A DNA stretch of 64,000 bases, from positions 10,974,138-11,038,137 of the forward strand of contig JANVCC010000012.1 in assembly GCA_025345505.1 (NCBI GenBank), given 5' to 3'. The notes under the pieces are model-generated. The model was not told the DNA's origin, did no database searches, and worked only from the letters and a program-made list of their open reading frames with translations. The position numbers and the translations under genes are program-made. Shown here one piece after another: positions 12,330-22,524 of this stretch. The first letter of the stretch is position 1. The number at the start of each line of letters is the position of its first letter. Origin of the DNA: Todiramphus chloris collaris. Its lineage: Eukaryota; Chordata; Aves; Coraciiformes; Alcedinidae.

Positions 12330-12425
12330 AGATTCTAGGACCAGGCCCTGCTCCCCTAGCCCAAATTCCCACCAAAGCCGCCGGTTGGCGATGGATTGCA
12401 GGATCCGGGCCCTGCTGCCTGCCAG
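12330..12425. repeat. Possible ancient amniote repeat remnant in ZFX 3' UTR
   Basis: The segment ccaaattcccacc ... ggattgcaggatccgggccc resembles an old dispersed amniote repeat I recall by the phrases aattcccattga and gattgcaggatcgggccc. It is GC-rich against an AT-rich UTR and degenerate. The assignment rests on remembered consensus words only. Confidence 0.3.
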
Positions 12426-13618
12426 GTTAGATGGGTTTGTAATCGACAGGTCACTAATGGAAAGGGCTCAGAGCCTGGCAGGTAAACTGCCTATTGAAAC
12501 TGAACAGGAATTGTAGTGATGATTTCAGGTTTGGGGTGATAAAGGGACAGAGGTTTCCGTTCAGGTGTGCATTTTCTAAGTAAACCTTGCGTAGTCTGCT
12601 TTGTTACTACAAAGCCCTGCTCCTACTGCTCAGCCCTTCTGTTTCACTGTAAGCCAGAATACTTGTGCGTAGTTTGCAGCTGAGCACAGTCAAATGCCGT
12701 GTCACTACCTTCTCTATTGTACAATGTTTTGGGTTTTTTTTTTTTCCTTTTGATGCCTGCTTGACAGTGCCCCCAGGCTTGTCCACCGTGCTCTTGTGTA
12801 ACACTGCTGCTCACGGGCCGAGAGCCTTCGGCGTGTAATACCTGTAGGTGCGCTGCACTGTGCCTTCGGCCAAAGTCCCGGTGAAGGCAGTGGATTTCCT
12901 ACGTGGCCGTAGCTGGCTGTCTGTTGCCTACTGATGCCAAACCAGATGCAGTAAAACCCCGTAGAGATTTTGCATTTGCGTCTTGTGAAGTTACCCTCCT
13001 GTGGCTCCCCCCCCCTCGCCCCCTCACGTTCAAGCGTTTTTGAACCAGAAACCTGAAAAGTGTACAAAATCTGCATCAGTTCCCATAGCGTTGCCGAGGA
13101 GTTTAGCCATTTGGACCTTTATTTTTTTTAAATAAGCTGAAAGACAAAGAACACAATTTTACGCATTTTCTTTCTCTTTACGTAGCCTGGAATCATACAC
13201 ACTTTTTTTTTTTTATTTTTTTATTTTAAAGCACAATGTTGAAACTTTTTTTTTTTTTTTAACAATTAAGGGTTTGGTCAAGTGGATTTTGTAAAATGTA
13301 TTTGTCTGTATAAAGAGAAAATAAAATTATAGTTATTGTTAATGTACTGACATTAGTTACAGGTTAGTTTTAATTCTTAAATAATTTGCTTAGCAAATGC
13401 TATAAAATGGATGTTTCAGTTTAATGTTTAAAAAGGTACAGATTTTTACAAGGACATAATATAAATTATTGTTCTGTAGAAAATACCCTGTTAAATATTG
13501 TATACGTCCTTCCCTCTGTACACTTTGTAAAAAAGACAAAAGAAAAAAACAAAATACATAGAATCATATAGGGATGTGTGACATTATTGTAATTGTGTAC
13601 TTGATAATAACGTGAAAA

Positions 13619-13624
13619 AATAAA
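13619..13624 (+). terminator. ZFX: Distal polyadenylation signal of ZFX
   Basis: AATAAA is embedded in gtgaaaaaataaaattc, followed by a GT/T-containing stretch at 13650-13665. It lies at the end of a long AT-rich UTR-like region, after which composition changes to ordinary intergenic DNA. It is the candidate end of the long ZFX transcript. Confidence 0.5.
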
Positions 13625-13649
13625 ATTCAAAATATTTTCCTGTTAATGA

Positions 13650-16600
13650 ACGTTTAGTCTGTTTGATGGCAGCACTCAGACCAAGCGTTGTTCTGAGAGA
13701 CGTGGCCAGCTGCAGTTCTAGTGCACTTTAGCTAATTTTTCTGCTTCCCGTTTTCCAGCTCGTTTTGTGCAGGACTGGGGTGCGGGCGACTCAGTCCCTC
13801 CCTTGGGTGAAATGTGCCTCGGCCAGAAAGTCTGCAGCAGTGAAAGGCAGGGGTGGCCTTTGAATTCTTTTCTGATTCAAAGATTTGACTTCAAAAGCCA
13901 TTTTAACGCCTGTTTGTATATTAAAGGAATCAACATCTGATAAACCTTCTCATAATGCCTTAATGTTTTTCAGCAAGGTGGTTTCCTACTGTCCCCAAAA
14001 GCCCCCATCAAACCCTGAGCCGAATGACCTGTAGCGCTGTCGTTGAAGCTAAATTAATGTGTTTCCTGGTGCCTTTTCTTCTGGCATGGGGACTGGCAGC
14101 ATCTCCGATCCCTTCCCCTCCCGCCGGGATCAGCGAGCTCGGTGTAGCTCAGGCAGGGAGATGTCTGGGCTGGGTGTCTGCCCGTCCTTCACCACCCCAC
14201 CCCAGCAACTCTGCTCGCTGCTCCCTGGTGGGGCTTGCCCTGGCCACCAGTGGGGATGGAGGTGGCTTATGGCTGGGTTTTTTTTGTGAGTGCTTCAGCT
14301 GGGTTGAACGGCGTGTGTGGGACCTGTTTTGGCAATAGCTCTCCTGGCACTGGCCATCCTGCTTTCAGGGCCTGGGTGACCCTGTGTCAATCCGTTGCCC
14401 CCAGTAACCTAACAACAGAAGTGCTGTTGGGTGTCGCTGCTCTCTGTGTCTGCTGAGAAGGGAGGAGGTGAAACACAGAGGTGCCAAGTCTGCTGGCCCA
14501 GATACTGTGAGGATATTTAGTCCAATTAGTTTACTCTCACTGGGTCCCTTTAGGAAATGTTGACTCCTCAGCTTGGTTCATCCTGCAGCCAGACTGGCAT
14601 TGGGCAGCTCCTCATGGTAAGAAGCGTCAGGCCGAGCTGCTAGCAATCTGCTGTTCATTTGATTTGGTTTTTTGTTTTCTCCATCTACCTGACGTTCCTC
14701 AGCTGCTCAGCATGAAACTGCACGTTGAGTACCAAAGACATTCAGGGCGCTGGAGATTAAATATCCCCGTTTCTGGTTGCTGTGAGGAAGAGCCAGGAGC
14801 AGCCACCTGTTCTAGCTCATGCAGACTAGCAAATCCCACCCTCCTGTTTTATCTACCCTCCTTCCTCTTGCATTTCCTTAGCTGTGAAAGCCTCTCTGCT
14901 TCACTGCCAGGCTCTGCCGAAGGCTCCTGGGCTTGCCCAGGTGCCTGCAGCCCATGCAGGTGATGTCTGCCTTGCTGGGACACAGCAGCAAAGACACCCA
15001 GAGCCTGGATGCCAACCTAAGAGTTCTTTGACAGCCTGATTTGTGAGCCAAAGGGCTGTCACTAATTAGGAAAAGAAGCATCTGGCTAACAGCTCACTGC
15101 AGTTCGCTGGCTTACTAAAGGTAGTAATTAAAACTAAATGATGTATCATTAATAGGAAACACAATTAATACGTTAACAACTATGACAGAAATCTGACCAA
15201 GGAGTGGCTGAGTGGAGCCAATAAAGCAGGTCAGCAGAGCGGTCAGGAGCAGAGAAATAGTTGTCGATACACCTACAAGGCAGGCACATCAAAAAACTTT
15301 TCATTAGGTGGAGAAGTTTGATGGGAGGGTTGTTTGTTTTGGTTTCCTTGAAACACTGATGAAGAAAAGGCAAACATGAGGGTTTGGTTTTTCTTTTTCT
15401 TTTTTTTTTTTTTCCTAAAAGTAGCAGAAGTATTAAATGATAACTTTTTCTAAACCTGTGGCAATCAAGAATGTTATTAATTTCTATAGGCAATGAGCAC
15501 CTTGAAAAACTGCAAGCAGAGGTGGTTCAGAGGCCACGTACCACAACAGACTTCCGTAATAATCCCACAGAAATTGCACAGATCTGGGAAAATGTTACCA
15601 TTCTACTGAAGACAAAACTTAGTGGATCATTGCGGCACGAGCCCAGGCTAAATATCAGGATAAAGAATTGCTGCCGTTAGGACCAAGTAAAGAACCTGCA
15701 GGGAACAGGAAAAGAAGTAAACACGAGGACTGCATCCTACATTATGGATGCAGGGTGTATATTTGTGCCCTAGCTTTGGATGAGCTCATTCAACACCTTG
15801 GTAGCACAAAGCTCATGTGCTAAGCTGTCCCTGGTGTGAAAGCACAGCCCAGCCCCGCGTACCACCGTGCCTGGTGGTACAGGTGGCTCTCACTGTGGTG
15901 CTTATCTCCTTGCCTACTGGCTGGGGGATGACTTTCCATTCTGCCATCCTAAGATGGCAATGGCCCTGTGCTGGCCAGGGTCTAGCTGAGCATCCTAGAG
16001 CCTATTTTGAGGAGTCAAGTGCTTCAAATCAGGTTTTTGATTACAAAACTTACACCCCATAGTTAAAGCCCAAAACAGGTCACCAGAGAGCACTGTCCCT
16101 GACAAGGGCATTTCCAACAGGGACATTCATGACTTAGGAAACAGAATGCCACACAAAGGGCTCATTTTGAGATTTTTAAACCAAAGTTTAGCAGGCTGGC
16201 TAGAAGTTTGGAGGACAACCTATGAGTACAGTGGCATAGGTCTGAAAGTCCTGCCTCATCCTATTTAGGCTTACTGGTCTCAGTTCAGGTGCTCACATAT
16301 AGGCACCAAAAGCCACCGGCGATCATCTTGTGAGTGCCAGAGCCACACAAGTCCCAGGGAGGGATTCTCATCCAGTGGTGTGGTACCCAGAGCACCTCCC
16401 ACTGCACTTGGAGCCCATAGAGGGGTAGCAATATCCTCCAGGGCTGTCTCTTACTTGCATCCGATGGACAAGATGAGTCCTTTGAAACAAATATGGATGA
16501 AAAAACACTTTTATGGCATGTAAAAAAGGAGATCACACAGACCTGATTTTTCTGTTGCACTGGCATGAATCAAGAGTTTTGTTAGGGCTGATACTGTCAA

Positions 16601-18980
16601 GTCAGCTTTAAGAAGACTGGGAAATGTTTTGTCTCACACAGCCCAGGAAAACAAGGAATGCCAGGACTCTATCCATTTGAAAGGATGAGTCACAACTAAC
16701 AAGTACTCACAGGTACAGGAGCTGGGATGTTACAGCTGGTCAGATGACTGGCAGAAGTAGAGCACGTGAGGAGTAAAGAAGTACTTGAAACTGAAAAAAA
16801 TTAACATATACTTTATATATTTACTAGATTTAAAATGTTTAAGTTATGGTATCGTTAATACAATTTTGCCTATTTATTATGGACCTACTAAAACAGTACT
16901 TCAGTTTGTCCACTTGCGAGGACTTTGACACAGCGGTTTTGCTAGGAAGCCTCTGCCAAGGAGCAGTGTGAATTCTCGGTGGGCAGTCAAAGCATTGCTG
17001 ATGCTTGACCAAGCCCACTGAGCTTCTCTGCAGCTGTACCCAAATCTGTCACCTCCCTGGATAGCTGATCAGTACCACAATAAACCTAACATGGTTATAG
17101 GGAAAAAAAAAACCCCAACAACCAACCCTGCCATGCAGCAGACTTTTCTATAGTACAATATATACCTAGCAAAAAGACACCAGCAACCTGAGGCGGTGGT
17201 ACCTCCTCATGGTAGCTGCAGAGCAAGAGGAGCCCTGCCCCTCCTCTTTTTAGAGTAGGTCTGGGCCTTGGGGCTGTCACCACAAATTCAGATGCTTGAC
17301 ACGTGCAGTCACAGAGCCTGGGAAGCTTCAGGAGAAGTTGGCTGCTGCAGAAAGGCAAACAGCCTGTGCTCCAAGTGATCTGTGCCAGGCTTTCCATGCA
17401 AGCCTAAAGACAACCACTGAAGGAGGGCAGGATCAGCTCCTGCCAGCGGCAGGAGAGACAATGGACCTGTATCACCGAGGCCAGGTAGCTCTCACCTGCA
17501 ACTGTGGGCCAAAACATGGCCTGTAACGTGGGCATGAAGTGCCTGTTCTGGCACAGCTGACAAGCAGGATCCCTATTTGGCCACCTTCCCATGAGTCCAC
17601 ATCACTTGTGCTGGGCTGTGGGGCCTCCTGACGGCTGTGTGTAAGGAAGGAGCTGACACCTTGTCCTCCTCTGGCTCCAGCTGGAGGGAGGGATGACCCC
17701 AATGGCTGAGCAGCAACTCGTTTTCTTGCTAGATGTCCCTTTTCATAGTTGAGAGATTTTGAAAGATTTTGAGAGATTTTTTTGCAGACAACCAAATGCA
17801 ACTCAAGTACCCTCCTGGCCACTTAGAGGAGGGTCAGTTACAGAAAGAGCTGGCTAAAAAGAAATTGTCTTCCTGATGTAGGCAGACAAAGAGGCTGGGA
17901 AGGGGCACCAGCAGTTAGGCACTGACTGCATCACATTTCCTGGTGCAGAAGGCCCATTCCCAGCAAAGAGAAACCCCTGTACTTGAAAAGGTATCTCAGC
18001 TTCTCAGGGAGGGACTTTATTTACTATCTCTTTTCAAATAAATGTAAGTGTGAGAAGGTAAAAGATGTCCCCCAGAACATATAGCCAGCCATGAAATACA
18101 TCAGCGCTTGAAAGCTAGAAACCTTTGGCAGTGATGGCTGCTCAGTGTGTCACAGCTCGTACTTAAAAGAAAACTAAATAAACTTGATCTTGACTCTGAA
18201 ACTTGAAAGCAATTCCAGATTACAGAGGAACCTCTTAGAGGTGAGCTTCAAGTACCAAAATTAGCATTCCTCCCCCCCCCCCCCCCCCTGCAGTTTCTAT
18301 TTATTTATTTAACATTTTGGGGCAGCATATACAACGAGCTGTAATGCAAATATCATGTAACATGCAACTAGTCCCAAAAGCTCTGCCTACATTGACCAGA
18401 AGGCTGGACTGCTAGAAGAGGACCTGTAGAGGAAGGGGGTCAGTGCTGAGGACACCATGCGCATCCTTTAATCATCTTGATGAGTTTTGTACTGTTTTGA
18501 TGTCCAGGGCTGCTCCCGGGCTGCAAAATGACCCCTGTGGTGTTGAGGACACCATTTCAACCTGAGCCTGTGCTGGCACGCCCCAGCCAAGCATCTTGCT
18601 TCCCTACTGGTGAGTGTCTCTTCCCCATCGCAGGATGAAGTAAATTCTCACATCCAAAGCTTGGTCAGACCTGCTAGTGCTTAGCTCATTAGCACTAAGG
18701 GGCTTGAGAGCCCTAAACTGGTGATCCCGTTAGTGGGAACAGCAGTAGAAACTTCTAAGAGTCCTGTTCCCTCTTGGGCCTGCCCAGTCCGAGGGGCAGA
18801 AATCACGGGGGGTTCCTTTTGGTTTTCAGTTGGCCGCGCCAAGATGAAGTTAACCTGCTGACTGACCCAGTGATGGCACAGTTCAGGAGTGCCTGGCTTT
18901 TCCTCTGTCAGCACGGAGGAGATCCCAGTCAGCACGTGATGTTCTGGCTGGCAGAGAATACATCTGAACACCAAACCAGC
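13650..18980. other. Intergenic DNA downstream of ZFX
   Basis: I find no convincing exon, transposon or RNA gene. An AT-rich patch at about 15080-15180 holds several TAAT/ATTA homeodomain-type cores. A run of 17 C residues lies at 18272-18288. Open frames in this stretch are short and show no family resemblance. Confidence 0.7.
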
Positions 18981-18984
18981 CCCG

Positions 18985-19330
18985 AGACCCACGGCATCTC
19001 CCGGCCGGGCGCCGCAGCCGCCGTCGATGGAACCCCCTGGGCGGGCGGAGCCCCTCACCGCCTCCTTCCTTCTTCCTCGCCTGTCTCCTCGCCTCTTCAC
19101 CCCCCGGGGCCGGGGGTCACGGTCGCTAGGTGGCGGTGCGGGATAAGGCCGGAGGCCGCACGGCTCCCGCTAGCAGGGAGCCCCTCCGGGAGCCAGGAAC
19201 CCCGCGCCGAGCTCTCGTCCTCTCCCGCCAGCGCTCTTCACCCGCCCGAGCTCCGCTCCGCTCCGGGGACGGGGAGAGCGCCGCGAGGGCGGCTGCGAAA
19301 CCCGCGGTCACCCCAGGAGCTCGGGGCACC
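18985..19330. promoter_or_regulatory. Isolated CpG island (orphan promoter or enhancer candidate)
   Basis: About 350 bp are GC-rich with dense CpG (for example the stretches around 18995-19030 and 19120-19300), in contrast with CpG-poor surroundings. The island lies about 5.4 kb past the ZFX UTR and 14.7 kb before the next gene start. A CTCF-like core, CTAGGTGGCGGTG, lies at 19126-19138. No known first exon is recognisable on either strand. It could start a non-coding transcript or be a methylation-free distal element. Confidence 0.6.
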
Positions 19331-19385
19331 CTGTCAGCACTGGGGGCACCCTGTCAGCACTGGGGGCACCCCGTCAGCACTGGGG
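19323..19385. repeat. 20-bp tandem repeat, about 3 copies
   Basis: The unit ctgtcagcactgggggcacc starts at 19331, repeats at 19351 and again (with one change) at 19371, with partial unit sequence on both sides. It abuts the 3' edge of the CpG island. Near-identity of the copies indicates a young minisatellite. Confidence 0.9.
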
Positions 19386-19570
19386 TTTCCCGGAGGTGTC
19401 AAACCCGAGGGCATCTGGGTGCATGAGAGAGAGAGACCTCCCTGCAGAGGTATCGCCCCCGCAGGGAATAGGAACACCGGCCCCTAAGGACATTAGCTGC
19501 TTTACCCTAATCCCATCGAAATCGCACCCTTGGGCTGCCATGGCCAGCAGGTCACAAGGGAGGCGATTCT

Positions 19571-20100
19571 GCCCCTCCCTCTGCTCTGGAGAGACCCCAC
19601 CCGGAGCAATGTGTCCAGCTCTGGGGACCCCAGCACAGGAAAGACACGGACCTGTTGGAGCAGGTCCAGAAGAAGGACATGAGGACAGACGGGCAGTTGA
19701 AAAACCTCCCCTATGAAAAAAGGCTGGAGAAGAGAAGGTTCTAGGGCGACTTTATTGCAAACTTCCAGGACTTAAAGGGGGCCTACAGGAAAGATGGGGA
19801 CAGACTTTTTAGTACGGCCGGTTGCGACAAGACAAGGGGTGATGATTTGAAACTAAAAAAAGGGTAGATTCAGACTAGATAAAAGGAAGAAATGCTTTTA
19901 CAATGGGGGTGGTGAAACACTGTCACATGTTGCCCAGAGACATGTCAGATGCCCCATCCCTGGAAACAGTCAAGGTAAGGTTGGATGGGGCTCTGAGCAA
20001 CCTGATCTAGTGGAATGTGTCCCTGCCTATGGCAGGGGGGGGTGGAACTAGGTGATCTATAAAGGCCCCTTCCAATCCAAACCATTCTATGATGCTATGT
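19571..20100 (+). mobile_element. CR1 LINE 3' fragment
   Basis: This copy runs from the ORF2 segment (tgtccagctctggggaccc, aggctggagaagagaagg) through the CR1 3' UTR to the terminal ccattctatgatgctatg at 20083-20100. Many substitutions and stops break the reverse-transcriptase C-terminus, so it is a dead copy. It is 5' truncated, as usual for CR1. Confidence 0.92.
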
Positions 20101-22405
20101 TTATTCCCAGGAAGAAGTTAAACACCTGTCTCCACACTAGCAGTGAAGACAGGTGGATCCTACCCCAAAGACCTTGCTCAGGTTCTGTGTAACTGGTGCC
20201 AGGACAAACCCGAGGTGACCATCCTATGGGCCATGGCAATGAGCAGGGAGACCATGCCCCCATCCCGTGGGAATACAAGCTCAAATCTGTGCCGACAATT
20301 CACTAGCAAGGGATGTTGGTTAATGCAAAGCAAGGCTGGGATTATATGTTGTCTCCACCATACAGGCAAATATATTCATCACAGCTCATGTTGTCACAGC
20401 GAGTAACAAAGGATTTAATGATTCACTACTTAATTTCGTCTTCCCCTACTCCCTCCACCTTTCTTTTGCTTTAATAAACTGGTCTGGAGCCAACTGCAGT
20501 ATCAGGTTAGTAATGACTTTAAGCACCATTTATGCTGCTATCGTGGCAATTTAAGTTGTCACTTTCTATTAAAAGGTCTAACTCCAAATGGCTTTAGCTG
20601 AAAGCATTGGCACTGACAGTGCAATTAAATAAAGAAACTCTTTTCTTGGGATGTCAGTGCAAACACACTTTAAATAAGGGTTTAGAAGCACCTTGCTAAT
20701 TTAAACTACAGTATAGCTTTCTAGGCAAGAATAATACCTGAGGCAGGGATTTTTTTCCACGCTGTGTGACAGTTTTCATTGTCATTGTAAGACACTTAAA
20801 GGAGTGATGTGCCAAAGGAGTCCAGCAGCCTTTGAAAACCTCTTCATGATAAACACAAGCAGTGCTGCATAAGCAAAACCCATCATTTTGGAGCAGATAC
20901 TCATGAAAAGATATTCATCCTGTTCCTATAGGACTCTGATTTACAGTCTCACCTTTCTCCAGACACTTTGTAAGAATGAACCACTCTACTGGGCATGCAT
21001 CTGGTTTTGTCTCTAGACAAACCAGTTATCTTTCAGAAATGTGCTATGTATGACACACTTTGCATATCTCATGTTCCTTTTATCTATGGCTCTTAGGTCA
21101 TTTATAAACCATATTGTTCTGCAGGAAAAGAGACTCCATCTGTTGTAGCTCAACTGTAAAAATCACATCCAGTTCCTCAACTGGCTGGAAAAAAAAAACC
21201 CCACACTTTTTTTGCAAGCTCTGTGCAGCAGCTGCAGTGCCTGTGCCGGGCTGGGCAACCGACTCCTCCTTCCCCACTCCCTCTGCCTCAGCATCACCTT
21301 CCCTCTAGGTCTGGCCCTTTTCTTCTGTGCTGGGCACAGGCTGGTCCGCCTTTAGCAAACACCTCTGGGCTCCCGATCTTCAGTTCTATCCCACACATTA
21401 CACTGTTTATCTTTTGACATCAAATAAAAATCCTCTGTTTCAAGAGGGAAGAATGTGCTACTGTTCCACATTTCAAAGGTGTTTAACATCCTAACTGAAT
21501 TACCTAGCATTAATATTCTAAACCGCAGCATCACAAAAATGTGTTTGCTCAACTTGGTTTGATTTTCCTTACTCCTGCAGAAGAAGGAGCCTGACAGCAC
21601 AGCCTTTTTATTTATTTAAAATTGTTACTAGACATCAGGCAGAATAACACAACCGCATCCCTTGGCGTCTGTGCCTTAAATAAGAAGTTGAAAAATACCC
21701 AAACAGCTTTAATGGTTCTTATTTTAATGACTTTAAAGCTTCTTCAGTACATGAGAGTCCCTTATTTTAGGACCGCCACAGTTTCTCTGAAGTGTATTAC
21801 ATCTGCTGGAAATAAATGAGTCATAACATTTAAGCTCCCCCCATCTCATTCTCAGTTGCTACAGTTATTGCTCTGAAGGACACAGAGGCACACCTTGAAA
21901 TAAGTATTTGTAAGATGGTTATGGATATGATTTGTATGAAATTACATTTGTAGCTGCAGAGCACTCTACATTTTACCACTTCACTGCAAAGAAAAAATAC
22001 AGCAAGAGAGATTGATTTATGGCTGACCCTTACCCCTAATATGCAAGGGAATAGGGTAGAAAGTAATTTTCTTTACAGAATTATGAATATTATTTTGCTT
22101 CATTTCTTTTCAAGAAAGGAAGAACAAGAAGAAAAATATACTTGTATTCTGAGAAAAAATGAAATAAAGGTACCATGTAGTTGTAGAAGAAAAAAATTGG
22201 GGGTACATGTGGTTAGAACTTTTGTCTTAATAACTTTGTTATCGTAAAAGTGCCATATTTGTTAAAAGAAAGGCTTTTAATGAGAACAAGACTGTTTCCC
22301 AGTTTCAGTGGAGCTCTTTCTTTGTGCAAAGCCTGCACAGTGCCTCTCCCCAACATTTGTCTTCTAGCTAGTTTTTCAGTCTTCAACCTTACTTTCATTT
22401 TCCTA
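20101..22405. other. Intergenic DNA
   Basis: No gene or transposon is recognised. The AT-rich segment at about 20470-20730 looks more ordered than its surroundings and is a candidate conserved non-coding element, but this cannot be confirmed without alignment. Confidence 0.6.
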
Positions 22406-22409
22406 AGCT

Positions 22410-22419
22410 CGCTTTCTTG

Positions 22420-22466
<47 letters not shown>

Positions 22467-22478
22467 NNNNNNNNNNTT

Positions 22479-22522
<44 letters not shown>
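22410..22522. repeat. (CTTT)n microsatellite with a 10-N assembly gap
   Basis: Perfect CTTT repeats flank Ns at 22467-22476. The N run is a round ten bases, so it is likely a placeholder for an unresolved repeat length. The true tract is at least about 100 bp. Confidence 0.97.
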
Positions 22523-22524
22523 TT

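Larger units (their letters stand above)
10890..13645 (+). other. ZFX: ZFX 3' UTR (inferred extent)
   Basis: Sequence after the stop is AT-rich with several AATAAA signals: 11179-11184, 11203-11208, 11218-11223, 13320-13325 and 13619-13624. The proximal cluster would give a UTR of about 0.35 kb and the last signal about 2.7 kb. A long 3' UTR is typical of ZFX in other vertebrates, so the distal end is my best estimate; the cleavage sites are not visible from sequence alone. A (CAAA)/A-rich tract occurs at the start, T-rich tracts near 13.2 kb, and CpG-containing patches at 12.3-12.45 and 12.8-13.05 kb. Confidence 0.65.

Noticed and set aside
15471..15680. Exon-like frame GNEHLEKLQAEV to IKNCCR
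   Set aside because: An AG precedes it at 15488-15489, but the pyrimidine tract is weak, no partner exon is visible and I recognise no family.
18774..19487. 237-codon + strand open frame
   Set aside because: It runs through the CpG island and the minisatellite, where stop codons are rare. The product is low-complexity (Pro, Gly, Ser, Arg) without a domain, and another frame and the minus strand are open over the same bases.
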